Shown here one piece after another: positions 20,705 to 32,489 of a stretch of 64,000 nucleotides of DNA. Made by a program: the position numbers and the translations under genes. The stretch's first letter is position 1, and every line of letters begins with the position of its first letter. Under the pieces are notes generated by a model. It worked only from the letters and a program-made list of their open reading frames with translations. It was not told the origin of the DNA and did not search any database. Source of the stretch: Pyrrhosoma nymphula (lineage: Eukaryota > Arthropoda > Insecta > Odonata > Coenagrionidae); NCBI GenBank assembly GCA_963573305.1, contig OY754332.1:48397559-48461558 (forward strand). The letters run 5' to 3'.

Positions 20705-22150
20705 CAAATGGAAGTAGTAATATTCATTTTTAAATTCTAAAAATCAACCATGAATCATGGTGCAAGGTGCTGTGCTTATCTACTTTGTTCTCTCCCCTCC
20801 CCACATTTCTGACTGCTGCCTAGAAAAGTGTTGTCACGTGGTCGCTATTTAACCCGTGAGATGGTTAAAATGTAATTTGATGGTATGAAGACTTGCAACA
20901 CTGTATAGGCAATTGTTCAGTTACATTGAGTTAAAGTAGAAGCTTGGTGAGTAAGAAACACCCCACATGCCCTTCCTCATGTTAAACTCTTTAGTATTGT
21001 CGATGCGATGTTGACGAGTAAGAAACATAAACAGGCACATAGTAACAGCTACGTTACTTTTGAGTGTACCACCTCTACCCCTCGTTACCGCCGTAGGTTT
21101 TTAAGCGACCCCCTCCCCCACTAAGTTGGTAACGTAGTTTATACACAACCCCTTATGAGTGAAAGAAATACACGTAATTTCATACAGCAAATATGTGGAA
21201 ACACTGACCTCGAATAATTACGTAATTACTTAATTACCGACTGGACTATAAGACAAAGGTAAGTTTTCATCTGCCCAAAAAAGATTTTTGACTTATATAT
21301 GAACATATGGCACTTCATTATCTCTCTCGCGCTAAATTGATTTGACATAATGAGTGATATTTCATGTACTATGGGGTCTTATTTTGTAGAGTTTACACCC
21401 TACTTGAAAGTTTAGTCAGCCACCGTCTAAGTACCGTTTAATGATTTAACTACATCAAACACAAAACATTCTGAATAAACTAATTTCCACATACCCAGAA
21501 ATCATCGATCTCACTCATTCACACAATTAATCCTGTAATTTTGGGAAAATGAATAGCTAGTTTAGCTATCCGACAAAATAATTACTATAGCATGGTAAGC
21601 AAGCTCAGAAATTGGTTCCAAACAAATTTTTGACTAAAGTAGTTAGGAGAAGGCCAACAGCAAATATCTTCCCCTCTACTTTGTCCAAGGGTAAGAAAAA
21701 TAAAATTTAGTAGGTACCCTTCCTAATTACATCAATTTAAAAACAAACTGGGACCTGTAACTAATAATTTCATATACAGGTTTTGGTTATGACATTAACC
21801 TACCAGAGATCAACAATTCCCAATACAAGAAGATCAGCTTTAAAAAACTTAAACTTAGTTTAATCAGACACTTCATTCTATTTCACACTTTAATGAAAGT
21901 GTGGCATAGAACGAAGTGTCTTACTTTACCATGTTTCATGCTAAACTTTTCCCCAAGGTTACACCTAAGACTTCTGCTAACATTTAAAAACTTACACTGG
22001 ATTTGCTAAGGTCCAGTCGCAACGCAGCATCATCTTTACACCTTAAAAACTCCTTGGCCACATCCTGTAATCAAGACGTCATTTAATCAAGACTTTCTAA
22101 TTTCAGTTGCAAGTAAATGTACACATCAAAACGTATTCCCACTTAATTAC
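20705..22150 (-). other. Intron or downstream region of the minus-strand gene
   Basis: It begins, on the minus strand, at the GTAATTAAG donor (22150). No next exon could be recognised before the foldback at 20.7 kb. The sequence is AT-rich and non-repetitive by eye. Confidence 0.4.
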
Positions 22151-22282
22151 CAAATCAGCTTGAATAGGCTTGTTCTTTTTAACAGTGGGCTTGGGCTTGT
22201 TGGATTCTGGGTGTTTCACCGTCACGACCTTAGGTCGTGCGCCATCTCCTCCTCCCAAAGACCCAGAAGACAACTTCTTCTC
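22151..22282 (-). CDS. Coding exon (exon 3) of an unrecognised minus-strand gene
   Basis: A 132-nt exon, exactly 44 codons, lies between an acceptor TTTTATTTTAG and a donor GTAATTAAG. It reads from EKKLSSGSLGGGDGARPKVV to NKPKPTVKKNKPIQADL, a basic Lys/Pro-rich segment. It joins exon 2 in phase 0 without a stop. Continuing past the donor meets a stop after 15 more codons, so either the gene goes on in a further exon or an alternative end is used. The protein was not recognised. The first third is Gly/Ser-rich and probably disordered. Confidence comes from matching phase, splice sites and codon-like composition. Confidence 0.55.
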
Positions 22283-23690
22283 CTAAAATAAAACACAAAA
22301 GCCCATAAGTCAACCATTTATCATGCATATTACAACAGCTAAATAATAATCAGCACATACACATACGATCAATTACAAATATTTCTTACTCACAATAAAG
22401 AGTTGCAAAAGGGCAGACATGAGTGGCAATAAACAATCGTGAAGGATACTACAGCCATTTTCAAAGTATGCCACTGGACACAAGATTTTGGTAACTACAT
22501 CAGTTCATCCTAAGATGAAAAGTGCTCTCTCTGGTAAATAAATCAGCAAAGAAGCACCATGATAATTCCATATGAGAAGCCTTCATGTTAAGTGAGTATT
22601 GTCTTACTGCAACCATACATGAAGTTCGACAACCTTTGTGGTGCTACCACACTCAAGTCTAATAATAGCCAAATTTGCCTGATCCACCAAGGATATCACC
22701 TTAAAATGCACTGACATACAGCCATTAAAGCATGCAATACATTTTTAATAGGAACTCATGTTGACTAATCACAACAGAGAAACACGAACTGGGTTCCGGC
22801 TACACAACTGTGAGACATGGTTACCATTCAGCCAACATGGAATCAACAACACCAATATCCTCACATTTTGGTACATTTGCTTTGACAATGGTACTCACTG
22901 CCATCATTACAAAACACAAAAATTTATCATTTTATTAATTTTTCACTGCTGAAAACTTATTAAATCTGAATCTGCTCAAAGCAAATGCCAAAGCAGGACA
23001 TCTTGACATTCACAAGTTAGGGCATGTCAGTACACAACAGAGGTGGGCAATGAGCCACAATAGGACTCTGTCACCTTCCTGATGCACATTGCCTCCCCCC
23101 ACCATCCTACAAAATGAACATGCAGCTTTAACGGGGTACTAGGTCACAACGGGGCATATGAAGATCTCAAGAGACTAATAGATATATACTGATCTGACCT
23201 ACACAATGACAAATGAGACAAGCAAGAAGCAAGTTGGATGTATCAGCCTGACAGAAAAAAATGTAACAGATTTGAGTTCACTCAGCTGATGAGAGACTTA
23301 ACAAGCTGCCAAGAGAATTTCACTTACACCACATGATTTAGAAATTCCATCAACCTCATAACATTATGCACATACATGACTACAGGGCAGAATCATTGTG
23401 AGACTACCAAGCGTGTGAGCAGTATGAGCATGTCCAAACTCATGTCTCATACTAACCATATGCCAAACCAAGGTGGCAGTCATAAGGCTTAGTATCTGGC
23501 TGCATTTCAATTCACAAGACTGCTGAATGGTCATTCATCTCAAGCATCATTCGCTTTGAAGCAGGACAAAAAAAAACAACTGGATGAGCCAAAGGAATGA
23601 TATACAAACCTCTAAATATGTTTACCAAACCTGATAAAAAAAAACAAATTAAGAACCTAAGATTATATAATTAACCCACACTCACTCACT

Positions 23691-23918
23691 CAGTGATTCA
23701 ACCCGAAGGTTGGTTTGGATAGTTGAGGGTAGAGCTCACCGCGGACTAAGCCACAGGCGTGTGAATTTCACACATACAGGGTAGGGGGCCAATTACTTTC
23801 CCTGGGCCACCTCATACTCCGAGGATTTTTTGTTCGGGGGCATCCAAAGGCTTCACCCGGGACCCTTCGATCAGTAGCCAAGCACTCTACCCACTAGGCC
23901 ACCACGCTCATTAGGAAA
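23691..23918 (-). repeat. tRNA-derived SINE, copy 1 (minus)
   Basis: Read on the minus strand: a tRNA-like head with an A-box region (TGGTGGCCTAGTGGGTAGAG). The position of the B box (GGTTCAAATCC in copy 2) is changed here. A shared body follows (GAATTTCACACGCC...CAACCTTCGGGTTGAATCA). It forms the left arm of a hairpin with copy 2. Confidence 0.8.
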
Positions 23919-23977
23919 CTTGACCTGCTAAACAAGTTCGTTTGGCAGTCTGACTCCCCAATTTTACATATTATACC

Positions 23978-24229
23978 TTTCCTAATGAGCGTGGTGACCT
24001 AGTGGGTAGAGTGCATGGCTACTGATCGAAGGGTCCCGGGTTCAAATCCGGGTGAAGCTTTGAATGCCCCCGAACAAAAATCCTCTGAGTGCATGGTGGC
24101 CCAGGGAAAGGAACTGGCCCCCCTACCCTGAATGTGTGAAATTCACACGCCTGTGGCTTAGTCCGGGTTGAACTCTACCCTCAACTATCCAAACCAACCT
24201 TCGGGTTGAATCACTGAGTGAGAGAGTGA
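23978..24229 (+). repeat. tRNA-derived SINE, copy 2 (plus)
   Basis: The head has the pol III A box (TGGTGACCTAGTGGGTAGAG) and B box (GGTTCAAATCC near 24041). The body is about 85-90% identical, by eye, to copy 1. The tail ends in a GAGTGAGAGAGTGA simple repeat. It lies 59 bp from copy 1 in opposite orientation. Confidence 0.85.
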
Positions 24230-25916
24230 TGGTTGATAATTAACCCAATTGCAAAATAAATTCATTCAACCCCCTTGAGCTTCAACAAAAAGAGTCCAAA
24301 ATGTTATTGATCCGTGGTCACAATGATGTAATGGGACGTGTAAAGGCCAATAATGCAATTAAGGAATCATTAGGATACCACAAGCCTGATTCTCTTCTAG
24401 TTAACTCTGTTGACATACTACATTGCAAGATGAAGCCATTGATCAGCAGAAGGAAACATGGCACAATGTGCAAAATAATAAACTGTGCAATATTATGCCC
24501 AGTATAACTGTAAGGCCCTCTTCCTTTAGGAGCAGCTGCAGGGAAGAAATTGTAATAACATGTTAGAGAATTTGCCAATTGGACCTTAACAGGTTCACAA
24601 CTTTTAACCCTAGATTAAATCCCAACATGTTGCAACAATTAAGATGCTCCTCTATGAGTGAATTACCTCAGGTGAGAATTTAATACAGAGGTATCCACAT
24701 AAGGGTGAGCATCGGGGGTGACCTTCAAAATGTTCCAGGAGAAAACCCTGATGGTTAAAGCCAAGTAAGCCATTTTTTTAAACAAACTGACCTTTTCAAT
24801 GTACGAAAGTTAATTGATTATGCATGCATCAAATGATACAGCAGAACAACCATATTGTGCACCACATATTTTCAGAGGATATGTCTCATTTCTCAACAAC
24901 TGACAGTTGAACTCAATACACAGCAAAAATAAACGTGTTGCGCATGGTGCAAACCACCTTAGCCACTGCAGCAAATAAAATCCGACAACAATGACTAATT
25001 GAAATTCTAAGATAGCAAGTTTGCCTAAAAAACACGAATTGGCTTACTCTACCATTAGTCAATATTTCATTACACTTCATGCATGCCTAAATGATTCAGA
25101 ATTGACCTATGTCATACTCAAGGAAAATGTAACGGACCAAGTGCATTATTTATATTCTAAAAATATGACAATTTCAATACAGCCTTGTTAAGATAGGAGT
25201 TAGTCCAAATGGTAAAAACATGCATTAAGTCTTCAATCCAACTGAATATTGTTGAGTACTTGCCCTGTATCACAAAATCACAAGAGTGATGAAACTGAGA
25301 ATTAGGATTAACATGATGGCCCTTAATAAAAAGATCCAGTAAGTGCAAAAAAATGGAAGTTTTCTAATGACCTAATTTCATGCATTATTCTGAAAAAGAC
25401 AGGGCGGAGGCTTGTCCTCCTAAAAGTTTCAAAATTTAGCTTAAAGCAGCATATCCTTTCAGAATGGAATAATGAAGATAAAACAGCTTCAGAAGCAGCA
25501 TCATGATTGCACGAAGCATTGCTATGTATGTGATATAAACATGATTGCTTAAAATAATTTCATAAAACTTAATGCCATTTGGATCCTTACAATTTGATGG
25601 TAAAATCAACTAAAAAGCACAATACATTATTAATAATTACATGACCTAAACATTCGAAAGCAATAATCTCAGAACATATTGTTCTGTTCAACATGCACAA
25701 TGTTATCACTTACTCTACCAGATCATGAACAACTTCTCTCTTTATCTTCTTGCTATTCACAGAAACCAAAGCACACATCTACATGATATAACAAGATCCT
25801 GAAATCTACTAGTTTCCAATTTTTAGTTTATCACCAATGAATAACAGCCTTGGAGAGATACTTTTTTGCAAAACATTAACAGCAGCTCTGGTAAAATATG
25901 TTACGACAGCAGCCGT

Positions 25917-26130
25917 GGAAAATATCAAGCTTTAATACATAATTTGACACTAAGTTGGAAAATATTTGCCAATTCTTTCATCAAACTTTAATTTAAGAAG
26001 ACATAAGAGAGACATAATTTCAAGGAAAATATCAAGCTTTAATACATAATTTGACACTAAGTCGGAAAATATTTGCCAATTCTTTCATCAAACTTTAATT
26101 TAAGAAGACATAAGAGAGACATAATTTGAA
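25917..26130. repeat. 107-bp tandem duplication
   Basis: Units 25917-26023 and 26024-26130 differ at about two positions (AAGTTGG/AAGTCGG, and the junction base). Near-identity points to a recent duplication within the intron. Confidence 0.9.
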
Positions 26131-26421
26131 AGCTACTATATAAAATGTACTTACACCAATTAAGCCAAACAAATTACATCCGATTTAATTAATTACAAAC
26201 CTAAATAAAGCTCAAGTGCATATATAGGTCTTCCATAAAATATGTATGAAAAGTGAATCATGTAAACATGAGTGGCTGTGAGGAAATCAAACTCTTTCAA
26301 ATATTAACATTTTCCACTGCCAATCTAAGAACACAAGATGTCAATCAAAATACGAGGATCTTGGTGGCAAAATACACTGTGAATGCTTAAGAGAAGGTAG
26401 TAAGGCCAAGAGAAATAATAC

Positions 26422-26655
26422 CTTCACACTGTCCTTCATCTCCTTCGACGAGGCCGACCCTGAAGCTATTGCTGCAGCTTGATCAGAAGCCTCTGGCATA
26501 TCTGTGACGTTAAGACAACCTTCGTTTTCTGGAGAGCCTGAACTGGGGCTTCCTAAGTTCGCAGCAAAAGTAACACTTCCTTCTCCTTTGTAATCAGCAA
26601 GGCGTTCGGCAGCAGCACTACTCTCGGTACTACGGGACTTGATAGATTTCTTCAT
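26422..26655 (-). CDS. First coding exon of an unrecognised minus-strand gene
   Basis: ATG at 26655 opens 78 codons, MKKSIKSRSTESSAAAERLA to KEMKDSVK, ending in phase 0 at a GTATTATTTC donor. Composition is Ser/Ala/Glu-rich with no membrane segment or signal peptide, so probably a soluble, disordered N-terminus. The full exon starts at 26692 after the acceptor CATCCTTTCAG. Together with exon 3 it gives 122 codons free of stops. The family was not recognised. The start is chosen because it is the first in-frame ATG after a stop in the joined transcript. Confidence 0.6.
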
Positions 26656-26692
26656 GATACACCGCCATGTGCATCCCTTTGATTAACAGGCT

Positions 26693-27356
26693 CTGAAAGG
26701 ATGCCAAAGAAGAGATTCAGCGGCAGCTGTTTTCCAACAAAACACTGATACCGAATGTTGACAGCCACTAAAAACTTCACCTTTAAGAAATGTAAGCTTA
26801 ACTGCTTTAGAAATAGCTTGCCCAGGTGTAACAATCTTAAATTAATGGCTGTCACAGAGAAAGAAAAATACAATGACATCAATTCTCAGGGTTACTGGTT
26901 AAACTCATTCAGTAAACGAAACAAAGAGCTTAGCATCAAATTATTTGCTCTGGGTACCATATTGTGGGATTTAGATGCATTAATAATATGCACCACACCC
27001 ATCAAGCAATACTTTATAGCAACGTAAGGCATTTTCATAAAATAATTTACAACACCACTGGAAGTCGAGCTGGTTGAAGGTAAACACAACTTCAATCGTT
27101 CACAGAAATAATACCAATGTTCAAAATTACTAGTGACATTGCATGATTGGTGAAAATTAACCATTACCACCTCAGCATGGAGCATAAAGATAATTAGTTT
27201 TTCATTTCACAAGATAAACAAAGCCTCAAATAACAACACTTTCATAACTTTGCTTGAAGATGCAATGAGAGATGACTAATAAACATATTTATGGAAAGAC
27301 TTCTAACTCTGATGAAACACACATGACTCATTGAATACCTTACAGTATTTACTTAC
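26693..27356 (-). other. Intron 1 of the minus-strand gene
   Basis: It starts with the very strong donor GTAAGTAAAT (27356) and ends TTTGGCATCCTTTCAG (26693). Open frames inside (26755-27027 plus, 26892-27185 minus) have no support. Confidence 0.5.
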
Positions 27357-27760
27357 GATAAAACTTCTGCTTCCAGTCGAAGGGTGATCAGTCGTTTCTC
27401 AGCTTCGGCATAAAACATTCCAATTTCATTCATGTTTACAACAATATAAACTTCCAGGCCATTCTAACGTAAGACCACTATTCGTAAAAATAAAACAGTT
27501 CCTTCTCATTCCTTCTTCACGTCACAATCCTTAATATCACGAAGCCTATGTTATTTTCTTGCTAAGTACACTATACCAATCGTCCTTCCTATTAAAGCAT
27601 TTAAGGCCCAACATCAGCAATTTCAATAATCAATTTCATATAAATACCCGTATTTTCATTAAAATCACTGTTGGGTGTTCAATGGCTGAAATTAGTAACT
27701 TAAATCTTCCACAGTTGCTCCGCACGACCTTACTCGTCTCACGCCATTTCTACACAGCCC
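27357..27760 (-). other. 5'UTR exon 1 of the minus-strand gene (5' limit unknown)
   Basis: The exon ends at 27357 just before GTAAGTAAAT. It contains a short upstream reading frame, MNEIGMFYAEAEKRLITLRL onward. With the acceptor at 26693 this frame stops three codons into exon 2, so it would be a 28-codon upstream ORF that could dampen translation. If the acceptor were two bases later the frame would stay open somewhat longer. The 5' limit is a guess from the CpG-rich sequence near 27.7 kb. Confidence 0.45.
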
Positions 27761-27880
27761 CTCTGCTTTGACGGCTTTGACACCCGTTCCCGAGCTGTGT
27801 CTAACTGCGCAAACTGTGTTGCGTAGTAGCCTCCAATTCCCGGGCGAAGTGACGTCAACCCCCCCATCCCGATAGACGGA
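27700..27880 (-). promoter_or_regulatory. CpG-rich candidate promoter of the minus-strand gene
   Basis: CpG frequency rises locally (CTCCGCACGACC, ACTCGTCTCACGCC, CCCGGGCGAAGTGACGTCA), against an AT-rich background. It includes a CRE-like TGACGTCA near 27850. It lies just upstream of the inferred first exon. No TATA box is apparent. Confidence 0.4.
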
Positions 27881-27899
27881 TAGAATAAGAGTTAGGGAG

Positions 27900-29170
27900 G
27901 TTAGGGACGTTTGGGATGTTGATAAATATTTTTTAGCAGTGGTCGAAACGTCTTCGTTTTACCCATAAATTATCAACAATTTTTTGCATTTATTTCATGC
28001 ATTATGTCGAGAGAAAAAATAACGAAAAATACGTACATTTTATGACGAGAAATTAAATTAGCACGCGTTCCGATTTAAAAAAATTAGATTATCAGAATTC
28101 ATTTTCTGCGAATGATTGCCATGGCAACCATTAGAGTGGAAGTATTGATTTTTGTTTTCGACTACACTAGATAACACCGTACCAAACTTTATGAAAAATT
28201 ATCGGTAAAATTTCCATTCCATTCCCATCGAAGTTTTCATGCGAAAAATACGAAGCTCCGATAGATTCGAAATGACAAAAAATCCTGTAAATTAAGGAAC
28301 AGTGCGGTGCATTTTATCTCCAATACACACACAAAGAAGAACGGAAGGGTTTGCATCCGATACCAAAATCCCTTTCCGCAGAAGTCAGCCGAATTTCGCC
28401 TTGGGCTGAGCGGTACGTAGAGAAATGGGGAGAGGTGGGGCAGGAGGGGTAGAATGGGTAGAAGAGACTCAAAGAAAGCAAACTTCTTCTCGTTCCCCTC
28501 CGTGATTCCAGACCTCCCAGATCGGTGTGCCTCAACCTTTGCCTGGTTTTATAAGACCAAAGCGCCTAATTTTATATAATACCAGAATCAAATAGGCAGT
28601 AAACGAAGTCGAAAGTAAAAATCAAAGGGGAATATTACATCCGTGGATTTCCAATTATGTGAGCTACTCATGATTTGGCGTAACGAACGCCGTCGGAAAT
28701 TCTTTGAATTTCGCTGATTTATTGGTAAGCACATTTTTCCTTGTCAAAGTATTGATCAATCGGTGCGAGTTGTGCTGAATTTAATAATGGAAATAAATAT
28801 TTACGGCAGGTGTTCTACCAGAGTAATCTCCTAAATAAGTAAATACAATTAAAAATAATCCAGTTAATAGGCTATACTGCTTCGCCGTGCGTTTGCATGA
28901 CAGCAAATCTCGGGACCTTCTGCAGTTGATACCCATTAGAAAGAAATAGCAAAGTCTCTGCGAATGCCTCAATTAGAACAAATTACCTTAATAATGGCTT
29001 CCCCGATTCAAGATGACCGGTGATTGAATACTTCGGAATAGTGGTGTGCGAGTGTGTGACTACTCGCGGACGTCACTGGGACGTCGCCCGAAGACATTAG
29101 TTTACAAACAGGTGAATATGACGGCACGACACGTCCAAGACAGTTGTGATATTTTACTGATTGTAAGGGA
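27900..29170. other. Non-coding stretch
   Basis: No family-recognisable ORF or repeat was seen. Open frames such as 28314-28535 minus are low-complexity or chance. Confidence 0.4.
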
Positions 29171-29177
29171 AACAAGC

Positions 29178-29354
29178 AGGGCTTAATTTTTAAGTTTAGA
29201 AGTACCGGAGCTCTGAAGCATCGGATGGCCTGGAGGATATGAAATTCCCCCCAAATTGATTGGATAAACTGATAAAATACTCCGGAGCTCCATTCCGGTG
29301 TCGCAATAAGTACCGGACCAGCGCTCCGGATCGCTTCGGCTGAAATTAAGCTCT
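29178..29354 (-). repeat. AGGGCTTA-type MITE, copy 1
   Basis: It begins AGGGCTTAATTTTTAAGTTT and ends CGGCTGAAATTAAGCTCT. The interior has CCGGAGC/GCTCCGG words. The minus strand aligns with 54595-54715 (GGTCCGGTACTTATTGCGACACCGGA...). Short inverted ends suggest a non-autonomous DNA element. Confidence 0.55.
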
Positions 29355-29562
29355 GGAAATAAGTCATTCGCCAACTATACCGGGAGTCGATGACTGGAAT
29401 GTATTGTTGGGAGTTGCGACAGTGAAGAAAGACCAGGCAGCGTTTATTATCTTCCTGAAGAACCAAAATAATTAATTCGTGGCAAGAGAGCGAATAATGT
29501 TCTATAAGAGGGCCATATTAGCATAATCAGGGGCTCGGATTGGCGTGGTAGAGGGAGAGAGT

Positions 29563-29690
29563 TTTGGTTCCCACCCCGAGGGCAAAACGTTTCTGTGGAA
29601 TCCTGATCCCTACTTGGATTCTTTGGAGAGCACTTCAAGTACATAATTCCGTCCTTCAAACGGGATGCTTAACTAAGGACACCGCGGCGC
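29563..29690 (+). repeat. SINE tail fragment (GGAGAGCACTTC family)
   Basis: GGAGAGCACTTCAAGTACATA, then CCGTCCTTCAAACGGGATG, matches the body of the SINE at 38105-38350. The tRNA-like head is not clear. Confidence 0.55.
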
Positions 29691-29699
29691 CGTGGAGAA

Positions 29700-30650
29700 T
29701 ACGTACTGTTTCTCTTCATCCCTCCGTCACTCCTCAAATAATCCTACCCACAACACCCCACCCACCTGTCGCTAGCCTCCCCTTATTACTAATACTGAAC
29801 CTTAATAAAATCATGGATTACATTTGGCCCTGGTTATTATAAATATTAATTTATGAACTACCCCTTTACACTAAAGCGCCGGATAATATCCTTTTGCCTA
29901 AATTAGCAACACTCATGGGACCCCGGCTTGCTCGCACAAGTAATTTTGCAAATAGTGCAAAATTGGCGTAATTGCAACTGTTTTCCCGCACTCTATTAAC
30001 TACAAGGGTACGGACATTTTTAACTGCAATCTTCTCCATGCTCACATCTGAAAGGGCGAAATCCAATCATGATCGGCATATTGTTAGAAAAAATCTTGTT
30101 AGTGTAGAAGGAAGAAGGATACATTAATTAATAGGCCAAGCACTCTTAAGTAGGATCACACTGATAAGAGTAAAGATTGACGCAATTATCGAGGAATATG
30201 AAAAAAGTTAAAGAAAAATTAAAACGAAGGATCATTGGAAAAGAGAAGGGAGGTATTTGTCATTTGAAGAGGAAATCTGAATCAGAACTAAATGGTAACA
30301 CCTTATCCAAAAAAGAGTGATGGGAATAGAAATGTCCGTGGGTGTAACTATAAATCTTAGAAGAATTTGTGGTGGTCGTTCCCCTACTCCAGGGTTTGCC
30401 AGCATTTTCCTGCGATGGAAGACTTCGTCAATCCTGAAATTGTAACGGAACACATTGTTTATTTTACAAGCATAAAATCATTCCGAGTAATTTGCAGCAT
30501 ACAAAAGCATTCCAGGTTTTTGCGGAGCACCAATTAACTTTCCGCGGAACACCAGTGCAGTTAGAAGTTTGGGAAACCCAGCATTACTCTAAATGTTAAG
30601 TCGCGAAGAGGGGAGGTAAAAAAAACTAAAAGCAAAGCAGCATCGAAAGA
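29700..30650. other. Non-coding stretch
   Basis: No exon, repeat or element recognised. Confidence 0.4.
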
Positions 30651-30739
30651 AAATGCGAAAAGGAAAAAAAATAAATTTTCAATTCGTCTTCCCTTGTGTA
30701 CACACTCATACATTCAACAAGTTTGTAAACAAAAAGGGA

Positions 30740-31160
30740 GAAGTTCCGATCGAGATATTCGGGCCTCCCACGGCGCGGAGATGGAAAAATGTTGGGGAGA
30801 GCCCGCGAGAGTATACGCAGACAGTGACACGCATAAACACGCACCTATTTTTATTCCCGCCGCGGTATTTTTTTCATTTACTGCACTTTTAGGAGACGCA
30901 TGGAATTGGCTAAGGGAGGAGCAATCGGCGGCGGAGGGAGTCTTGGCGGCGGAGGAGGAGGGGGCGAACGGATGACCGGCTCCCCATATACGGCGGCGGC
31001 CCCCCCGGCCAACAAGGGTCGTGGAGCGAGGGGCAGGAGCGCCCGCCCGCCGCCCCTCGCCACCTTCTCCCGCCCCGCAAATGGAGATTCCCTGGTGGCC
31101 TAGTTTTCCGAAACAACCGGCCGGGAGCGCGCGAGTGGCGTGCAAATCAAGATATCGCCT
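30740..31160. promoter_or_regulatory. CpG-island-like candidate promoter
   Basis: This is a strongly CpG- and GC-rich block (GGCGGCGGAG repeats, CCCGCCCGCCGCCCC) in otherwise AT-rich DNA. A Gly/Ala-rich frame from ATG 30900 (67 codons) runs through it but may be chance in GC-rich sequence. It could be the first exon of a plus-strand gene whose next exon is 32281-32360; that join is speculative. An ATTTGCAT octamer lies at about 31192. Confidence 0.4.
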
Positions 31161-32280
31161 CCTGACTGACTGAGACTTCCTTCTTGGGCTGGATTTGCAT
31201 CTTTATATTCGGTCACGGCCCCCTTGCCCCGAAATAGACTCCCCGGGACGACCCTGAGCGGGTGCGCGGTGCCTGAAATGGGAATTGATTGAGGGCACCC
31301 TGAGCAATCGAGAGGGATAGGGCCCAGGGGCGGCTCCAGGCCAGAGGTTCTGGGGGGGCACCAGCGGCTCTTGGGGTATTGAATACACCCCAGGAAAAGG
31401 GGGGTTCGTGGGTCTCGTCCCGGAAATTGGTAACAAACTATGTATATGCAAAAAGTGGTTTGGAAGAATATGTTCGCCTTTTAAGAAGAGCAAGTTTTTA
31501 CAAAATATAGGTATTTCCCTTTTAGATTAGCACCAAGTTTCGACTAATTCCACAATTATTTTGATTTACATTCGCATTGAGCATTTGGTTTTGAAAGCAG
31601 TTTTAGTTTACATAAAATTTAACTTGATTTAAAAGTAAAATAACCAAAACTTTTATTTAAAAAAGCAACAAAATAACTTAGGCTATTAATTTAAGGTCTA
31701 TGACAAAGAAATACCCGGGTTTTGGGGGGGTTTAGTTGCCCCTATGGCTGTGACATCGGCGGCCTCCCCTAGGGGCCGCAAAGGTCACAGCCTAGGATAA
31801 AACGTAGTTCCTCACCACTCCGTTTCAGCATTTTTATTGTCCATGGCTGTGACGACTTAAATTCCATTCAAGTGATTCAGATAACCTTGATGACTTGGCA
31901 GGGAATGCGATTAACCCGTCCTAAAGGCTCTATAGTTACACATTTTTTCGCCCGAAGTGGGAAGCTGCTAATCGGTGCGGAATACCACATGCCGTATAGA
32001 GCCCCAGGGGATTTAATGAAAACAAACTATTAATCGACTCGCTAAAGCCAAAGCATCGATCGTATTCATAGTTAAGTACTTGGTGCTTTTCCACAACCTT
32101 TATCTCAAGTTTATTCCGAAGTAGCGAAGATAATATTTTCCACTGATTAAGAAACAAAAGACTTCGAAGATTCCCTTTGTAAAACTATAAACTCTATCCT
32201 ATGGTTTCTCTGGGTCTTGCGCTGTGGGCCATTAGTGGTTTAATTAGTAATTACACAATTCATTTTTCCCTCATTTCTAG
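31160..32280. other. Non-coding stretch, partly repeat-like
   Basis: A GGGGCGGCTCCAGGCC-type block near 31325 resembles debris found near 62.5 kb. Otherwise nothing was recognised. Confidence 0.35.
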
Positions 32281-32360
32281 GAGTGACAGCCTCCTGTAGC
32301 ACCAGTAGCACCGCAACACAGTCCTCACAGAGATCACAGAGCTCACCGCTCATTCGACAC
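32281..32360 (+). CDS. Candidate internal exon, Ser-rich
   Basis: A good acceptor (TTTTTCCCTCATTTCTAG) and a donor-like GTGAGA (32361) bound 80 nt. Only one frame is open: VTASCSTSSTATQSSQRSQS, then SPLIRH, starting two bases before a codon boundary. The frame also continues past the donor for 40 codons (to 32483). The product is not recognised. It could be chance. Confidence 0.35.
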
Positions 32361-32489
32361 GTGAGATTCGAAGAGGGCAGTTTGAGTTATAGGATGACGG
32401 GAAACGACGGTGTGCTGAACGCCGCCATTGGAGGGATTTCAGCTGCATGTTGGTTTTGGGAATGGGGGTATGGCCTTTTATGACGTATT

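Larger units (their letters stand above)
22283..26421 (-). other. Intron 2 of the minus-strand gene (about 4.1 kb)
   Basis: GT at 26421-26420 and AG at 22284-22283 bound it. It hosts the inverted SINE pair (23691-24229) and the 107-bp tandem duplication (25917-26130). The remainder (22.3-23.7, 24.25-25.9 kb) is AT-rich with no recognised feature. Confidence 0.5.

Noticed and set aside
30900..31103. Gly/Ala-rich 67-codon protein
   Set aside because: Simple GGC/GCC-repeat composition in a CpG island; kept only as part of the promoter candidate.
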